64,000 nucleotides of DNA from JBNLBS01 sp050303415. GTDB taxonomy: Bacteria > Pseudomonadota > Gammaproteobacteria > Methylococcales > Methylomonadaceae. A model generated the notes under the pieces. The model searched no databases. It was not told the origin of the DNA and saw only the letters and a list, made by a program, of their open reading frames with translations. Positions within the stretch are counted from its first letter, which is position 1. Each line of letters begins with the position of its first letter. The translations under genes were made by a program, and so were the position numbers. Positions 50,321-58,830 of the stretch are shown here, one piece after another. The DNA is taken from assembly GCA_050303415.1 (NCBI GenBank), contig JBNLBS010000017.1, positions 1 to 64,000 on the forward strand, given 5' to 3'.

Positions 50321-52360
50321 ATGAATTTTCCTATAAAGAAAACAGAGCTGGCAATGACACTGCTGCTGTCCTGCTTAACACCTTCTTTAGCAGGAGCGGA
50401 TGAATTAAGCCCGGATTTGAATCAACTTGGCAAAGAACAAAAACAATTGATTCAATTGGATTTGAATGATCTGCTTAATCTGGAAGTAACTTCGGTCAGT
50501 AAAAAAGCGCAAAAGGTATCAAAATCTGCAGCGGCTATTTTTGTTATCAGTCAACAGGATATTAAACGCTCTGGCGTTACCAGTATTCCGGAAGCCTTAC
50601 GAATGGCTCCGGGTATTGATGTGGCCAGAATTGACGGCAATAAATGGGCGATTACGTCACGGGGTTTTAATGGCCGTTTTGCCAACAAGTTATTAGTATT
50701 GATTGACGGCCGCAGTGTTTATACGCCTTTTTTTTCCGGTGTTAACTGGGATGTTCAGGATACCTTGTTGGAAGATATTGACCGTATCGAAGTGATAAGG
50801 GGGCCGGGAGCGACCTTATGGGGTACTAATGCGGTAAATGGCGTGATTAATATTATCACCAAATCCGCAGAAAAAACGCAAGGCGGTTATGCCATGGCCG
50901 GTGGGGGATCCAAGGAACGAGTTTTCGGCGGTTTTCGTTATGGCGGGCACATAAAGGATTCTGTTAATTACCGGCTATACGGTAAGTATTTTGAACGTGA
51001 AAATAACGATGACTTCAATGAACGTGCGGTCAATGATGACTGGCGAATGGGCCGAGGCGGTTTTCGCATCGACTGGGATGCGACCAAGAAAGATAAGATC
51101 ACTGTTCAAGGTGATATTTATGAAGGCGATGTTGGTGAAACAGTCAATCAGGCCAGCATTGCTCCACCTTATAACACGTGGGTCAATACCGATGCTCAAT
51201 TAGCCGGCGGCAATATTTTAATGCGTTGGAGCAAACAGTTTGATGATAAAGAATCAACAGTTCTGCAACTGTATTATGACTACACAGAGAAAGATAACTA
51301 CTGGTTACGCCAGGAACATAATACCTTTGATATAGACTTTCAACATGCGTTGCCATTAGCGGACAGTCATAATTTAACCTGGGGGACACAATACCGTTTT
51401 ATCAGTGATGATATCGAAGGCTCGTTTATATTAACGCCTCTGGAAAAAAATATTGACTCACATTGGTTCAGTTTATTTGTTCAGGATGAGTGGGAGCTGC
51501 TTGAGAATGAATTGACTTTAACCGTCGGCTCCAAATTTTCGCATAATGATTATAGCGGTTTTGAAATACAGCCCAGTGCCCGTATCGTTTGGACGCCAAC
51601 TGAAAATCAGTCTGTCTGGGCCAGTGTTTCAAGAGCGGTCAGAACCTCCGCGCGTATCGAGCGAGGCGGGGTTTTAAATCAACGAACGCTACCGCCTTCT
51701 GCCACTGTTCCATTGCCGGTTGTTTTATCACTGACCGGAGGCCTCAGTAATGCTTCGGAAGAAGTCATTGCCTATGAACTGGGGTATCGCATCAAGCCGA
51801 TTGATGCGTTAACTCTGGATGCAGCGCTTTTTTACAATGTCTATGACAATTTGCGCAATTTCAATGCCGACAGTGGACCGCAATTTAGAGGAACGCATTT
51901 TGTACAATTTTTAAATATGCATACCGATATGGCGGCCGAAAGTTATGGTGGGGAGTTGGCTTTGTCCTGGCAAGCGATGAACAATTTACGTTTTAATGCT
52001 ACATACAGTTACCTGCAGATGCAGTTGCATGCCGAAAATGGAGATAGCAATTTGTCTGAAAGCAGTGAAAAACAAAGCCCGCATCATAAATTTTCAATAC
52101 GCTCGTCGTTAAATATGACGTCAACGATAGATTGGGATATGTGGTTGCGCTATGTGGATACCGTACCAACGCACCGGATTCCAAGCTATATTACATTGGA
52201 TACCCGGGTGGCATGGCGTCCTATTCCTTCATTGGAACTATCTGTGAATGGACAAAACCTCCTTGACAGTCAACACCCTGAGTTCGATAGTAATTTTATT
52301 TTAACCAAACCGGGGCAAGTTGAAAGGAGTGTATATGGAAAAATTGAATGGCGATTCTAA
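50321..52360 (+). CDS. TonB-dependent receptor, copy 2
   Basis: 679 aa receptor from ATG 50321 (a TTG 6 nt upstream is in frame). Signal peptide about 1-26, then a plug of the same design as copy 1: AAAIFVISQQDIKRSG, KLLVLIDGRSVYTPFFSGV and RIEVIRGPGATLWGTNAVNG, and a C-terminal Phe (YGKIEWRF). Differences concentrate in a few barrel segments, for example RTSARIERGGVLNQRT against RTSSRGEQGININPQ, suggesting altered loops. It overlaps the second YfiR gene by 13 nt. Confidence 0.93.
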   Translation: MNFPIKKTELAMTLLLSCLTPSLAGADELSPDLNQLGKEQKQLIQLDLNDLLNLEVTSVSKKAQKVSKSAAAIFVISQQDIKRSGVTSIPEALRMAPGIDVARIDGNKWAITSRGFNGRFANKLLVLIDGRSVYTPFFSGVNWDVQDTLLEDIDRIEVIRGPGATLWGTNAVNGVINIITKSAEKTQGGYAMAGGGSKERVFGGFRYGGHIKDSVNYRLYGKYFERENNDDFNERAVNDDWRMGRGGFRIDWDATKKDKITVQGDIYEGDVGETVNQASIAPPYNTWVNTDAQLAGGNILMRWSKQFDDKESTVLQLYYDYTEKDNYWLRQEHNTFDIDFQHALPLADSHNLTWGTQYRFISDDIEGSFILTPLEKNIDSHWFSLFVQDEWELLENELTLTVGSKFSHNDYSGFEIQPSARIVWTPTENQSVWASVSRAVRTSARIERGGVLNQRTLPPSATVPLPVVLSLTGGLSNASEEVIAYELGYRIKPIDALTLDAALFYNVYDNLRNFNADSGPQFRGTHFVQFLNMHTDMAAESYGGELALSWQAMNNLRFNATYSYLQMQLHAENGDSNLSESSEKQSPHHKFSIRSSLNMTSTIDWDMWLRYVDTVPTHRIPSYITLDTRVAWRPIPSLELSVNGQNLLDSQHPEFDSNFILTKPGQVERSVYGKIEWRF

Positions 52361-52890
52361 TCAGGAATGACATAAAAGGCCTTTTCGTTGGCCTTTTATT
52401 AGTGATTATCCTTCAACCTCTTGAAAGTCAGAGTGCGTCGCTGGGGCAGGTTAAAATGGCCTTTATCTTTAATTTTTCACGTTATATTATTTGGCCTGAA
52501 TCTGTTTTTGAAAATGAGGAATCCCCATTCACGATTTGTCTGAATGCAAATCAAGAGCTGGTTACTTTACTGGAGTTGACGGTAAAAGGAGAGAAAATAA
52601 ATAATCGCAATTATCAAGTGAAGACAATCAGAAATTACGATGAACTGAATAATTGCCAGATTTTTTTTATTAGTGCTGAGCGGTTTAAAAAAAAATACAC
52701 CATGCCTCCAAAATTGGCTAAAAAAATACTTTATGTGAGTGATTCGGAAGGTTTTGCCAGCGACGGCGGTATGATTGAGTTAGAAAGAAATGTTCAGAAA
52801 ATAAAATTGTTAGTTAATCTGGAGTTGGTAAAAAACTCAGAACTGCGTTTTCGTTCCAATTTATTGAACCTTATGACTATTGTTAAATGA
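52348..52890 (+). CDS. YfiR family periplasmic protein, copy 2
   Basis: 180 aa precursor with a signal peptide (1-30) and the YfiR signature VKMAFIFNFSRYIIWPESVF. C64 and C103 keep the 39-residue spacing. It is close to copy 1 over its whole length. It begins within the receptor stop region and ends 15 nt before the hybrid kinase gene, so receptor, YfiR and kinase form one transcript. Confidence 0.92.
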   Translation: MAILIRNDIKGLFVGLLLVIILQPLESQSASLGQVKMAFIFNFSRYIIWPESVFENEESPFTICLNANQELVTLLELTVKGEKINNRNYQVKTIRNYDELNNCQIFFISAERFKKKYTMPPKLAKKILYVSDSEGFASDGGMIELERNVQKIKLLVNLELVKNSELRFRSNLLNLMTIVK

Positions 52891-52905
52891 GCACTGTCTG
52901 AACTG

Positions 52906-54852
52906 ATGAAGCACCGACATTTGTCTTTTAAAACAAAACTAAGAATTATCATTTTATTCGTTACCATTGTAACGCTGATTTTTTCTTTGATTATCATTGG
53001 TTATTTCAATCTAAAGGAACACCGGAAGTTATTGATTGAAAAAACAACTGTGCTGGCCAAATCTGCGGCTTACAATTTGGATGCATCGCTTATATTTGTA
53101 GATCCGGAAGCTGCCGCGACTATTTTAAAAAGTTTTAAAGCTTCACCTAATGTTTTACAGGTCGTGTTATTTGATAAGGACGGTAACATATTTGCCCGCT
53201 ATAACCCTGGCTCGGTCAGTGATGTAGCCATGGACATAGCCTTCAAGAAAAAGGGGCTTTTCTTCTCTGACCAGCGCCAGCAAAAATACATGGATTATTA
53301 CCAACCGATAGTCAGTGATGAAAAAATAATAGGTGTATTGTTTATTCGTTCCAGTCTTGATCAGGTTTTTCGTTATATTAAACAATATACTTTAATTTCG
53401 TTGCTGATAATCATATTTGGCATGCCGGTGATACTCATTGTCAGTGAGCTGTTGCAGAGAATTATAACCGGGCCTTTACTTCGGTTGACTAAAATTATTC
53501 ACGGCATTCAGGAAACGGCTAATTATGCGACTCGGGTTGAAAAAAACAGTGAAGATGAAATTGGTGCGTTAATAACGGATTTCAATAAAATGTTAGAGGT
53601 TATTGAATCCAGAGATCTGCAGCTGAAAAATCATCAGGCAACGCTGGAACAGCAGATTAAAGAAAGAACCAGCGATTTGTTAGCGGCAAAAGAAAAAGCC
53701 GAGCAGGCGAATGAAGCAAAGTCTCAGTTTCTATCCAGTATGAGTCATGAGTTACGTACACCGTTGAATGCTATTTTAGGCTTTTCACAATTAATTCAAA
53801 GCGATGAAAATCTTACTGAGTTGCAGGTTAACAATATCAATGAAATATATGTTGCCGGTGAGCATTTGCTGGAGTTGGTTAATAATGTCCTTGATCTGGC
53901 TTCAATCGAAGCCGGTAGTCTTACCATTTCAATTGAGCAGGTTTCTTTAAACAGTATTGTCGAGGAATGTCACAATTTTCTTAAGTTTGCCATGGAGAAA
54001 AAGCCGGTGGGCTTTAGTTATGATGATAAGCTTATTGAGACGGTTGGTTTAAAGGCTGATGCCTTCCGCTTGAAACAGGTGTTATTAAACCTGTTATCCA
54101 ATGCCATTAAATACAATAAGCCAAACGGCAATATTAGTTTAAATTGCATTTTTATCGACGATAAACGCTGGCGAATTGAAGTTATTGATACCGGTTTCGG
54201 TATTCCTGAAAATAAACTGGTACAACTGTTCAAGCCGTTTGATCGCCTGGGTTCTGAAACCAGTACCATAGAAGGCACCGGTATCGGACTGACTATCACC
54301 AAAACATTGGTGGAATTGATGGGCGGTAGAATAGGTGTGGTTAGTAAGCCGGAACAAGGCAGTACTTTTTGGTTTGAATTGGATGGTTATATATCGCAAG
54401 CTAAAATAGTGCGCACGGAAAAAGACTATGATTTCTCGATAAAAGAAGTTGAAATCGATTCCAGAAAAGTAGTGTCCATTCTTTATGCCGATGATAATGA
54501 AGTCAATCGTTTAATAGTAAAGCAGGCCATGAACCGATTGGGAAATGTTAATTATATTACCGCTGAAAATGGGGCGGATGGTTTGGAAAAGGTTAAGCTA
54601 TATAAGCCGGATCTTATTTTATTGGATATTCATATGCCTGAAATAAGTGGTAATGAATTATGCCGTATCTTAAAAAACAGAAACCGGAACACGCCTATTA
54701 TTGCCATCAGTGCCGATGCCGGTGAAAGTTCGATTAAATATTCAATGAGTTTCGGTTTCGATGACTATATTACCAAGCCTTTCAACATGAATGTGTTAAT
54801 CAAAATACTCAACTCTTATATTCAGCAAATCAATTCCAGACGGAATACTTAA
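52906..54852 (+). CDS. hybrid sensor histidine kinase with YfiN-like (CHASE8) sensor
   Basis: 648 aa inner-membrane protein. Transmembrane helix 1 (about 13-33), a periplasmic CHASE8-type domain (38-158; AAATILKSFKASPNVLQVVL, FARYN), helix 2 (162-182), HAMP (184-236), coiled coil, HisKA with H281 (SSMSHELRTPLNAILGF), HATPase (N399; DTGFGIP 428-434; GTGIGL 457-462) and a receiver (D529/D530, D574 in LLDIHMP, K624). In YfiBNR a similar sensor drives a diguanylate cyclase; here it drives a phosphorelay. No HPt or output protein is adjacent. Confidence 0.9.
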   Translation: MKHRHLSFKTKLRIIILFVTIVTLIFSLIIIGYFNLKEHRKLLIEKTTVLAKSAAYNLDASLIFVDPEAAATILKSFKASPNVLQVVLFDKDGNIFARYNPGSVSDVAMDIAFKKKGLFFSDQRQQKYMDYYQPIVSDEKIIGVLFIRSSLDQVFRYIKQYTLISLLIIIFGMPVILIVSELLQRIITGPLLRLTKIIHGIQETANYATRVEKNSEDEIGALITDFNKMLEVIESRDLQLKNHQATLEQQIKERTSDLLAAKEKAEQANEAKSQFLSSMSHELRTPLNAILGFSQLIQSDENLTELQVNNINEIYVAGEHLLELVNNVLDLASIEAGSLTISIEQVSLNSIVEECHNFLKFAMEKKPVGFSYDDKLIETVGLKADAFRLKQVLLNLLSNAIKYNKPNGNISLNCIFIDDKRWRIEVIDTGFGIPENKLVQLFKPFDRLGSETSTIEGTGIGLTITKTLVELMGGRIGVVSKPEQGSTFWFELDGYISQAKIVRTEKDYDFSIKEVEIDSRKVVSILYADDNEVNRLIVKQAMNRLGNVNYITAENGADGLEKVKLYKPDLILLDIHMPEISGNELCRILKNRNRNTPIIAISADAGESSIKYSMSFGFDDYITKPFNMNVLIKILNSYIQQINSRRNT

Positions 54853-54905
54853 AAGTTGCGGATAAAACGGATTTAAATAGATTATTTCCTACTGTTGTAC
54901 TGGGT

Positions 54906-54911
54906 TATAAT
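54906..54911 (+). promoter_or_regulatory. possible -10 element before cbiG
   Basis: An exact TATAAT lies 30 nt before the cbiG start, with no good -35 box at 16-18 nt. No riboswitch is seen upstream of this gene set. Confidence 0.3.
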
Positions 54912-54940
54912 GCTGTTTTTTTTACAGTCAGTGTATATTC

Positions 54941-55663
54941 ATGTCGTTACCCAAAGTTGCTCTTGTTGCCATAACCAAACACGGCGCCGGTCAGGTAAAA
55001 GGCTTAGCAGAAAAAATGCCACACGCCGATGTGCTGGTTTCAGAAAAGTTTTCGCCTTTGATCAATGGGCTGGAAAATAATCAAAAGATATATACAGGCG
55101 CTTTTCGAGATCAGATTGAATCATTATTTAGCGATTATGACCAGATCGTCTTTTTTGTCTCCTTGGGCGCAGTGGTTAGGTTGATTGCACCTTATTTAAA
55201 ATCCAAAAATGAAGATCCCGGGGTGATTGTAGTGGATGATGCGGGGCAATTTGTCATCCCTGTCTTGTCCGGTCATGTTGGTGGCGCCAATGCCTGTGCT
55301 GAAGAGATTGCGGCAATAATGCAGGCAACTCCTGTGTTAACAACTGCTTCTGATGTCGGCAAGACCATTCCGGTAGATATCTTAGGCCGTGAGTTGGGCT
55401 GGAAGGTGGTCGCACCCAAAATTAATATTACCCGGGTATCTGCTCATGTGGTGAATGAAGAGCCGATTGCTTTTGTTCAGGAAGCCGGTAGTAAGAATTG
55501 GTGGACACGGCCAACACCACTGCCGAAAACCATTCATTTATTTGATCGTTTTGAAGATGTTGAGCTAAACAGCTTTGCCGCTGTTCTGTGGGTAACTGAC
55601 AGGGAAATTGATCCGGCTATTTGGCAACAACTGGAAGAGAAACTGGTGGTTTATCGGCCATGA
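54941..55663 (+). CDS. cbiG: cobalamin biosynthesis CbiG, N-terminal and central domains
   Basis: 240 aa protein matching the first two domains of CbiG, the cobalt-precorrin-5A hydrolase that opens the lactone and releases a two-carbon fragment in the anaerobic B12 pathway: VALVAITKHGAGQVKGLAEK, VFFVSLGAVVRLIAPYL, GVIVVDDAGQFVIPVLSGHVGGAN. The usual C-terminal domain (CobE-like) is encoded separately in the next gene, overlapping by 4 nt. Confidence 0.93.
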   Translation: MSLPKVALVAITKHGAGQVKGLAEKMPHADVLVSEKFSPLINGLENNQKIYTGAFRDQIESLFSDYDQIVFFVSLGAVVRLIAPYLKSKNEDPGVIVVDDAGQFVIPVLSGHVGGANACAEEIAAIMQATPVLTTASDVGKTIPVDILGRELGWKVVAPKINITRVSAHVVNEEPIAFVQEAGSKNWWTRPTPLPKTIHLFDRFEDVELNSFAAVLWVTDREIDPAIWQQLEEKLVVYRP

Positions 55664-56061
55664 AACTTGTTTTGGGATTAGGCTGTGACCGAGGTGCAAG
55701 TCTGGCAACGGTGGAACAAGCAATAGCAGCAGCCTTGCAATCAGCAGACTTGCCCGTAGAAGCTGTTTGTCAAATAGCAAGCATTGATAAAAAACACGAT
55801 GAAGCGGCCTTTTTGCAGTTGTCAGAAAAAAACCAATGGCCATTGGCATTTTATACGGCACAACAGTTGGCACAGGTGGAGGTGCCCCATCCATCAGCGG
55901 TGGTAATGAAATATATGGGTACACCTTCGGTATCTGAAGCGGCGGCAATTTTAGCCGGCAAAACCGATCAGCGTGATTTACTGGTGGAAAAATTCAAATT
56001 TTGTGGCGATGATGATAAAAATGCCACGGTCTCGATAGTGAAAAAAACGGAACACGAATGA
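55660..56061 (+). CDS. cobalamin biosynthesis CobE / CbiG C-terminal domain
   Basis: 133 aa from the ATG at 55660, which overlaps the cbiG stop (ATGA); the frame begins 39 nt earlier. It matches the CobE/CbiG_C domain: LVLGLGCDRGASLATVEQAI, KHDEAAFLQLSEK and PSVSEAAAILAG. Together with the preceding gene it makes a split CbiG. It overlaps cobJ by 4 nt. Confidence 0.9.
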   Translation: MKLVLGLGCDRGASLATVEQAIAAALQSADLPVEAVCQIASIDKKHDEAAFLQLSEKNQWPLAFYTAQQLAQVEVPHPSAVVMKYMGTPSVSEAAAILAGKTDQRDLLVEKFKFCGDDDKNATVSIVKKTEHE

Positions 56062-57407
56062 GCGGAAAAATATTTTTAGTGGGTTTCGGCCCCGGTGCGG
56101 AACAGCATATGAGTTACCGAGCCAAGGAAGCGATTGCCGAATCCGATGTGGTGATAGGCTATTCAACCTATATCAAGCTGGTTAAAGACTTGCTGGAAGG
56201 TAAGGAAGTGGTCAAAAAAGGCATGACGGAAGAAATAGACCGTTGCGTTGAAGCCTATGAACAGGCCAAGGCCGGCAAAAAGGTTTCGTTGATATCATCC
56301 GGCGATATAGGTGTCTATGGTATGGCCGGACCGACTTATGAGGTGTTGTTAAAATCCGGCTGGACACCCGATAGTGACATTGTTGTGGAAATTGTTCCAG
56401 GCAGTACAGCTTTATCGGCCTGTGCGTCCTTGGTCGGCGCACCGTTAACGCATGACTTTTGCTCAATCTCATTATCTGATCTGTTAACCCCGTGGCCGGT
56501 GATTGCCGGACGTCTGGATGCCGCCGCCAAAGCGGATTTTGTCGTCGCCTTGTATAACCCCAAAAGCGGCCGACGCACTCAGCAGATAGTTGAAGCACAA
56601 AAAACCTTATTAAAATACCGGGCGCCGGAAACGCCGGTAGCCATTGTTAAATCCGCTTATAGAAAACGACAGTCAATCCAGTTGGTACGGCTGGATGAAA
56701 TGGCTGATTGCGATATCGGTATGCTTACTACGGTATTAATCGGCAATTCATCCACCTATATAGAGCATGGATTGATGATTACTCCGCGTGGTTATGCCAA
56801 TAAATATGATCAGTTAACCGGAGAAACCAAAGCAGGAGAACAGCCTGGACGTTCATTGTCTATGGGGTTGGAAGGCTGGAAGGCCTGTGTCAGGAAGTAT
56901 CTGCAAGATAACCCCGGCACCACCCTGGAAACCGCCGCCGGTTATTTTGCTGTCTCATTAGGCGAGGTTTTATCTGCCGTCGCCGAAGGCGGTGAAGCGG
57001 GGGCGGCCGAGCATAAAGCCGCCTGGGTTGATAAACAGCGTATCACTGAAGCCTTGAAGGTCAGCCGGCAATGGGGGCGCTTACGCGGCGTGCTGCGGGC
57101 CGAAGCCGGGGCCGTTACCGAACTGTTTTTATACGGGCAGGATTTTCAGCAGCGTAATGATTGGTTAAATATAGAAAATGAAGCCTTTCATCTGCATATC
57201 GATTGGAGTAGGGTTGACGGCGCCTATTTTTCCAGCAGAGAGAATAAATCCTACGGTATCAGTTTCATAGATAGTCTGGGGCGATTGTTATTCCGTTTAT
57301 TATTGACCAAGCAGGATGGCGCGTTTGTCGATGACAGCTTGACCGCCTATCACAACAGCTGGCGGGAACTAACGATTCCCCATGTTCAGGAGCAGGAAAA
57401 TGACTGA
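56058..57407 (+). CDS. cobJ: precorrin-3B C17-methyltransferase fused to a HutX-like domain
   Basis: 449 aa, about 200 residues longer than ordinary CobJ/CbiH. Residues 1-250 form the SAM-dependent tetrapyrrole methylase: FLVGFGPGAEQHMSYRA, SSGDIGVYGMA, EIVPGSTALSACASLVGAPL, ALYNPKSGRR. Residues about 275-425 resemble the heme-handling HutX/ChuX fold: an HTH-like start (DNPGTTLETAAGYFAVSLGE) and WGRLRGVLR, VTELFLYG, FHLHIDWSRVDGAYF. The second domain is an identification by eye; it might bind a corrin intermediate. It overlaps cobE and the ferredoxin gene. Confidence 0.88.
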   Translation: MSGKIFLVGFGPGAEQHMSYRAKEAIAESDVVIGYSTYIKLVKDLLEGKEVVKKGMTEEIDRCVEAYEQAKAGKKVSLISSGDIGVYGMAGPTYEVLLKSGWTPDSDIVVEIVPGSTALSACASLVGAPLTHDFCSISLSDLLTPWPVIAGRLDAAAKADFVVALYNPKSGRRTQQIVEAQKTLLKYRAPETPVAIVKSAYRKRQSIQLVRLDEMADCDIGMLTTVLIGNSSTYIEHGLMITPRGYANKYDQLTGETKAGEQPGRSLSMGLEGWKACVRKYLQDNPGTTLETAAGYFAVSLGEVLSAVAEGGEAGAAEHKAAWVDKQRITEALKVSRQWGRLRGVLRAEAGAVTELFLYGQDFQQRNDWLNIENEAFHLHIDWSRVDGAYFSSRENKSYGISFIDSLGRLLFRLLLTKQDGAFVDDSLTAYHNSWRELTIPHVQEQEND

Positions 57408-57738
57408 GGTAATTAAACCCAAAATGCTGGATTATAACCGGCATATTCTGGTCTGTGTTGGTCCGCGTTGCACCCAAAATGGTGAAGGCCAGGCCTTATA
57501 TGATGAGCTAAAGATCAAGTTAAAAGATGCGGGCCTAAATGAAGGGGCTTTAAGGGTAAAAAAGACCAGGGCCACCTGTTTCGGACCGTGCAAATCGGGC
57601 CCGTTAGTTTGCGTTCAGCCTGATGGGGTTTGGTATTACGATGTGGACAGCGCCAAGCTGGATAAAATTATTCAACAACACCTGATTGGCGGGCAGCCGG
57701 TTACTGAATGGGTATTTCATCAGGCGGAGCAGGCCTGA
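57400..57738 (+). CDS. [2Fe-2S] ferredoxin of thioredoxin fold
   Basis: 112 aa from the ATG at 57400, inside the cobJ stop region. The four cysteines of a shethna/CbiW-type ferredoxin are visible: VCVGPRC and later ATCFGPCKSGPLVCV. Such proteins occur in cobalamin clusters (CbiW), where they are thought to supply electrons during corrin-ring chemistry. The stop codon overlaps the start of a 33-codon ORF. Confidence 0.9.
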   Translation: MTEVIKPKMLDYNRHILVCVGPRCTQNGEGQALYDELKIKLKDAGLNEGALRVKKTRATCFGPCKSGPLVCVQPDGVWYYDVDSAKLDKIIQQHLIGGQPVTEWVFHQAEQA

Positions 57739-57839
57739 TGAAATATGGCTTTGCATTGGTGTTAGGATATGCGCTGTACGCCGCCAAATCGGCAGAACAC
57801 TTTAGCGATCAAAGCACCGCTTTAAGCCATAGCCATTAA
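57738..57839 (+). CDS. possible 33-aa protein at the end of the cbi operon
   Basis: Begins with ATG within the ferredoxin stop (TGATG), which suggests translational coupling. It encodes MKYGFALVLGYALYAAK, then a short Ser/His-rich tail (SAEHFSDQSTALSHSH). It overlaps the 3' end of cbtA on the opposite strand by 38 nt. The histidines could bind a metal, but this may equally be chance; I do not recognise a family. Confidence 0.3.
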   Translation: MKYGFALVLGYALYAAKSAEHFSDQSTALSHSH

Positions 57840-58434
57840 CAGCCCCCAGGATTAACCAAAACAAAGCATTGGCCAGAGTGGTGGCGATAATAAACTGATG
57901 TTCCAAATCTTCACCGGCCAGGCTTTCTGCAATCTGCGGTTGTGGAGCTCCGTACAGATGTGGGCTGATAATCAGAAGCAAGGCAAGCAGTTGAAAAAGT
58001 ATTTTTCTGCTAAAGCTGATGGTTGCCAGCCCGGTTCCGGTTGCCAGTATGGTAAATAACCACCAGGTTTGACGTTGTTCCAAAGCAGCGCTGGCCGTTC
58101 CAGGCAGTTCCGGCGGCAAACCCAGTGCCGGGGCAACAAAAAAAATCAGATAACCGGCGATACCCCAGAGCAGGCCCTTAACAATACTATACTGGCCATG
58201 CAGATAGTTGCCGGCGCTTAACAGTAAAGCAAAACCGACGCCGGCAAGTACATTGCTCAGGACAGTTAAGGAGGTACGTTCAAAGCCATTGTCCGGTTGC
58301 TGGCTTGCCAGTTCAAACGTCTCCGCCTCCATAATAAGTGGGATAACGGTGTAGTGTTGCAGTAAAGACAATATCAGCCCTGCAATTAAACCTGATATTA
58401 AGGCGCAAAAGACTAAAACACGAAACTCCCGCAT
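57802..58434 (-). CDS. cbtA: predicted cobalt transporter subunit CbtA
   Basis: 210 aa inner-membrane protein with about five to six hydrophobic segments and the CbtA pattern: FRVLVFCALISGLIAGLILS, GVGFALLLSAGNYLHGQ and YLIFFVAPALGLPPELPG. CbtAB proteins are cobalt uptake systems inferred from riboswitch control. The gene follows cbtB directly, and the pair lies under a cobalamin riboswitch. Confidence 0.93.
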   Translation of the reverse strand: MREFRVLVFCALISGLIAGLILSLLQHYTVIPLIMEAETFELASQQPDNGFERTSLTVLSNVLAGVGFALLLSAGNYLHGQYSIVKGLLWGIAGYLIFFVAPALGLPPELPGTASAALEQRQTWWLFTILATGTGLATISFSRKILFQLLALLLIISPHLYGAPQPQIAESLAGEDLEHQFIIATTLANALFWLILGAVNGYGLKRCFDR

Positions 58435-58617
58435 TTAATGGCAGACAACGCCAAAAGAATGTCGCATATCATGTGCTGCATCATGTACCGAAGCATTGGG
58501 GCCTTGCATAAAGGCAACCGAAAAAATAATACTGAGACCCAGTAATGCTGCGCATGCTGCGGGAATTACCTTATCGGAAAAAACACTGGTTTGACTTTGA
58601 GGAATGCTCTGTAACAT
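58435..58617 (-). CDS. cbtB: predicted cobalt transporter subunit CbtB
   Basis: 60 aa protein with one membrane helix and the CbtB histidine-rich metal-binding end (SVHDAAHDMRHSFGVVCH). I prefer the ATG at 58617 because AGGAA precedes it by 7 nt; an ATG at 58623 sits directly on that sequence. The frame runs further upstream into the riboswitch, which is not coding. The stop is next to the cbtA start. Confidence 0.9.
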   Translation of the reverse strand: MLQSIPQSQTSVFSDKVIPAACAALLGLSIIFSVAFMQGPNASVHDAAHDMRHSFGVVCH

Positions 58618-58644
58618 ATTCATTTCCTGTTCTGATTGCGAAAA

Positions 58645-58826
58645 GCGGAGGAAATGTGGTGTAGTGATTGCCCTCCGCAATACCTGACAGCCGATCTTGC
58701 TATCTGTTCACTAGGGTTTAAGGCCTGTACCGGACTTATGGCGTTAACCATTTACCGTTGCGGGGGCAGTACCGGCTTAGACATCAATCGCACCGGTTTC
58801 CAGTTTAATCCTGCTGTTTAGCAGGA
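58645..58826 (-). promoter_or_regulatory. cobalamin riboswitch with terminator platform
   Basis: The minus strand reads GAAACCGGTGCGATTGATGT, then GCCGGTACTGCCCCCGCAAC with GGTAAATGG following, and the B12 box AAGTCCGGTACAGGCC. These are the conserved core elements of the adenosylcobalamin aptamer (about 58700-58826). A 7-bp hairpin GCGGAGG/CCTCCGC (58672-58678 with 58645-58651), followed by TTTT on the minus strand, is a plausible terminator just before cbtB. Binding of B12 should turn cbtBA off. Confidence 0.9.
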
Positions 58827-58830
58827 ACCG

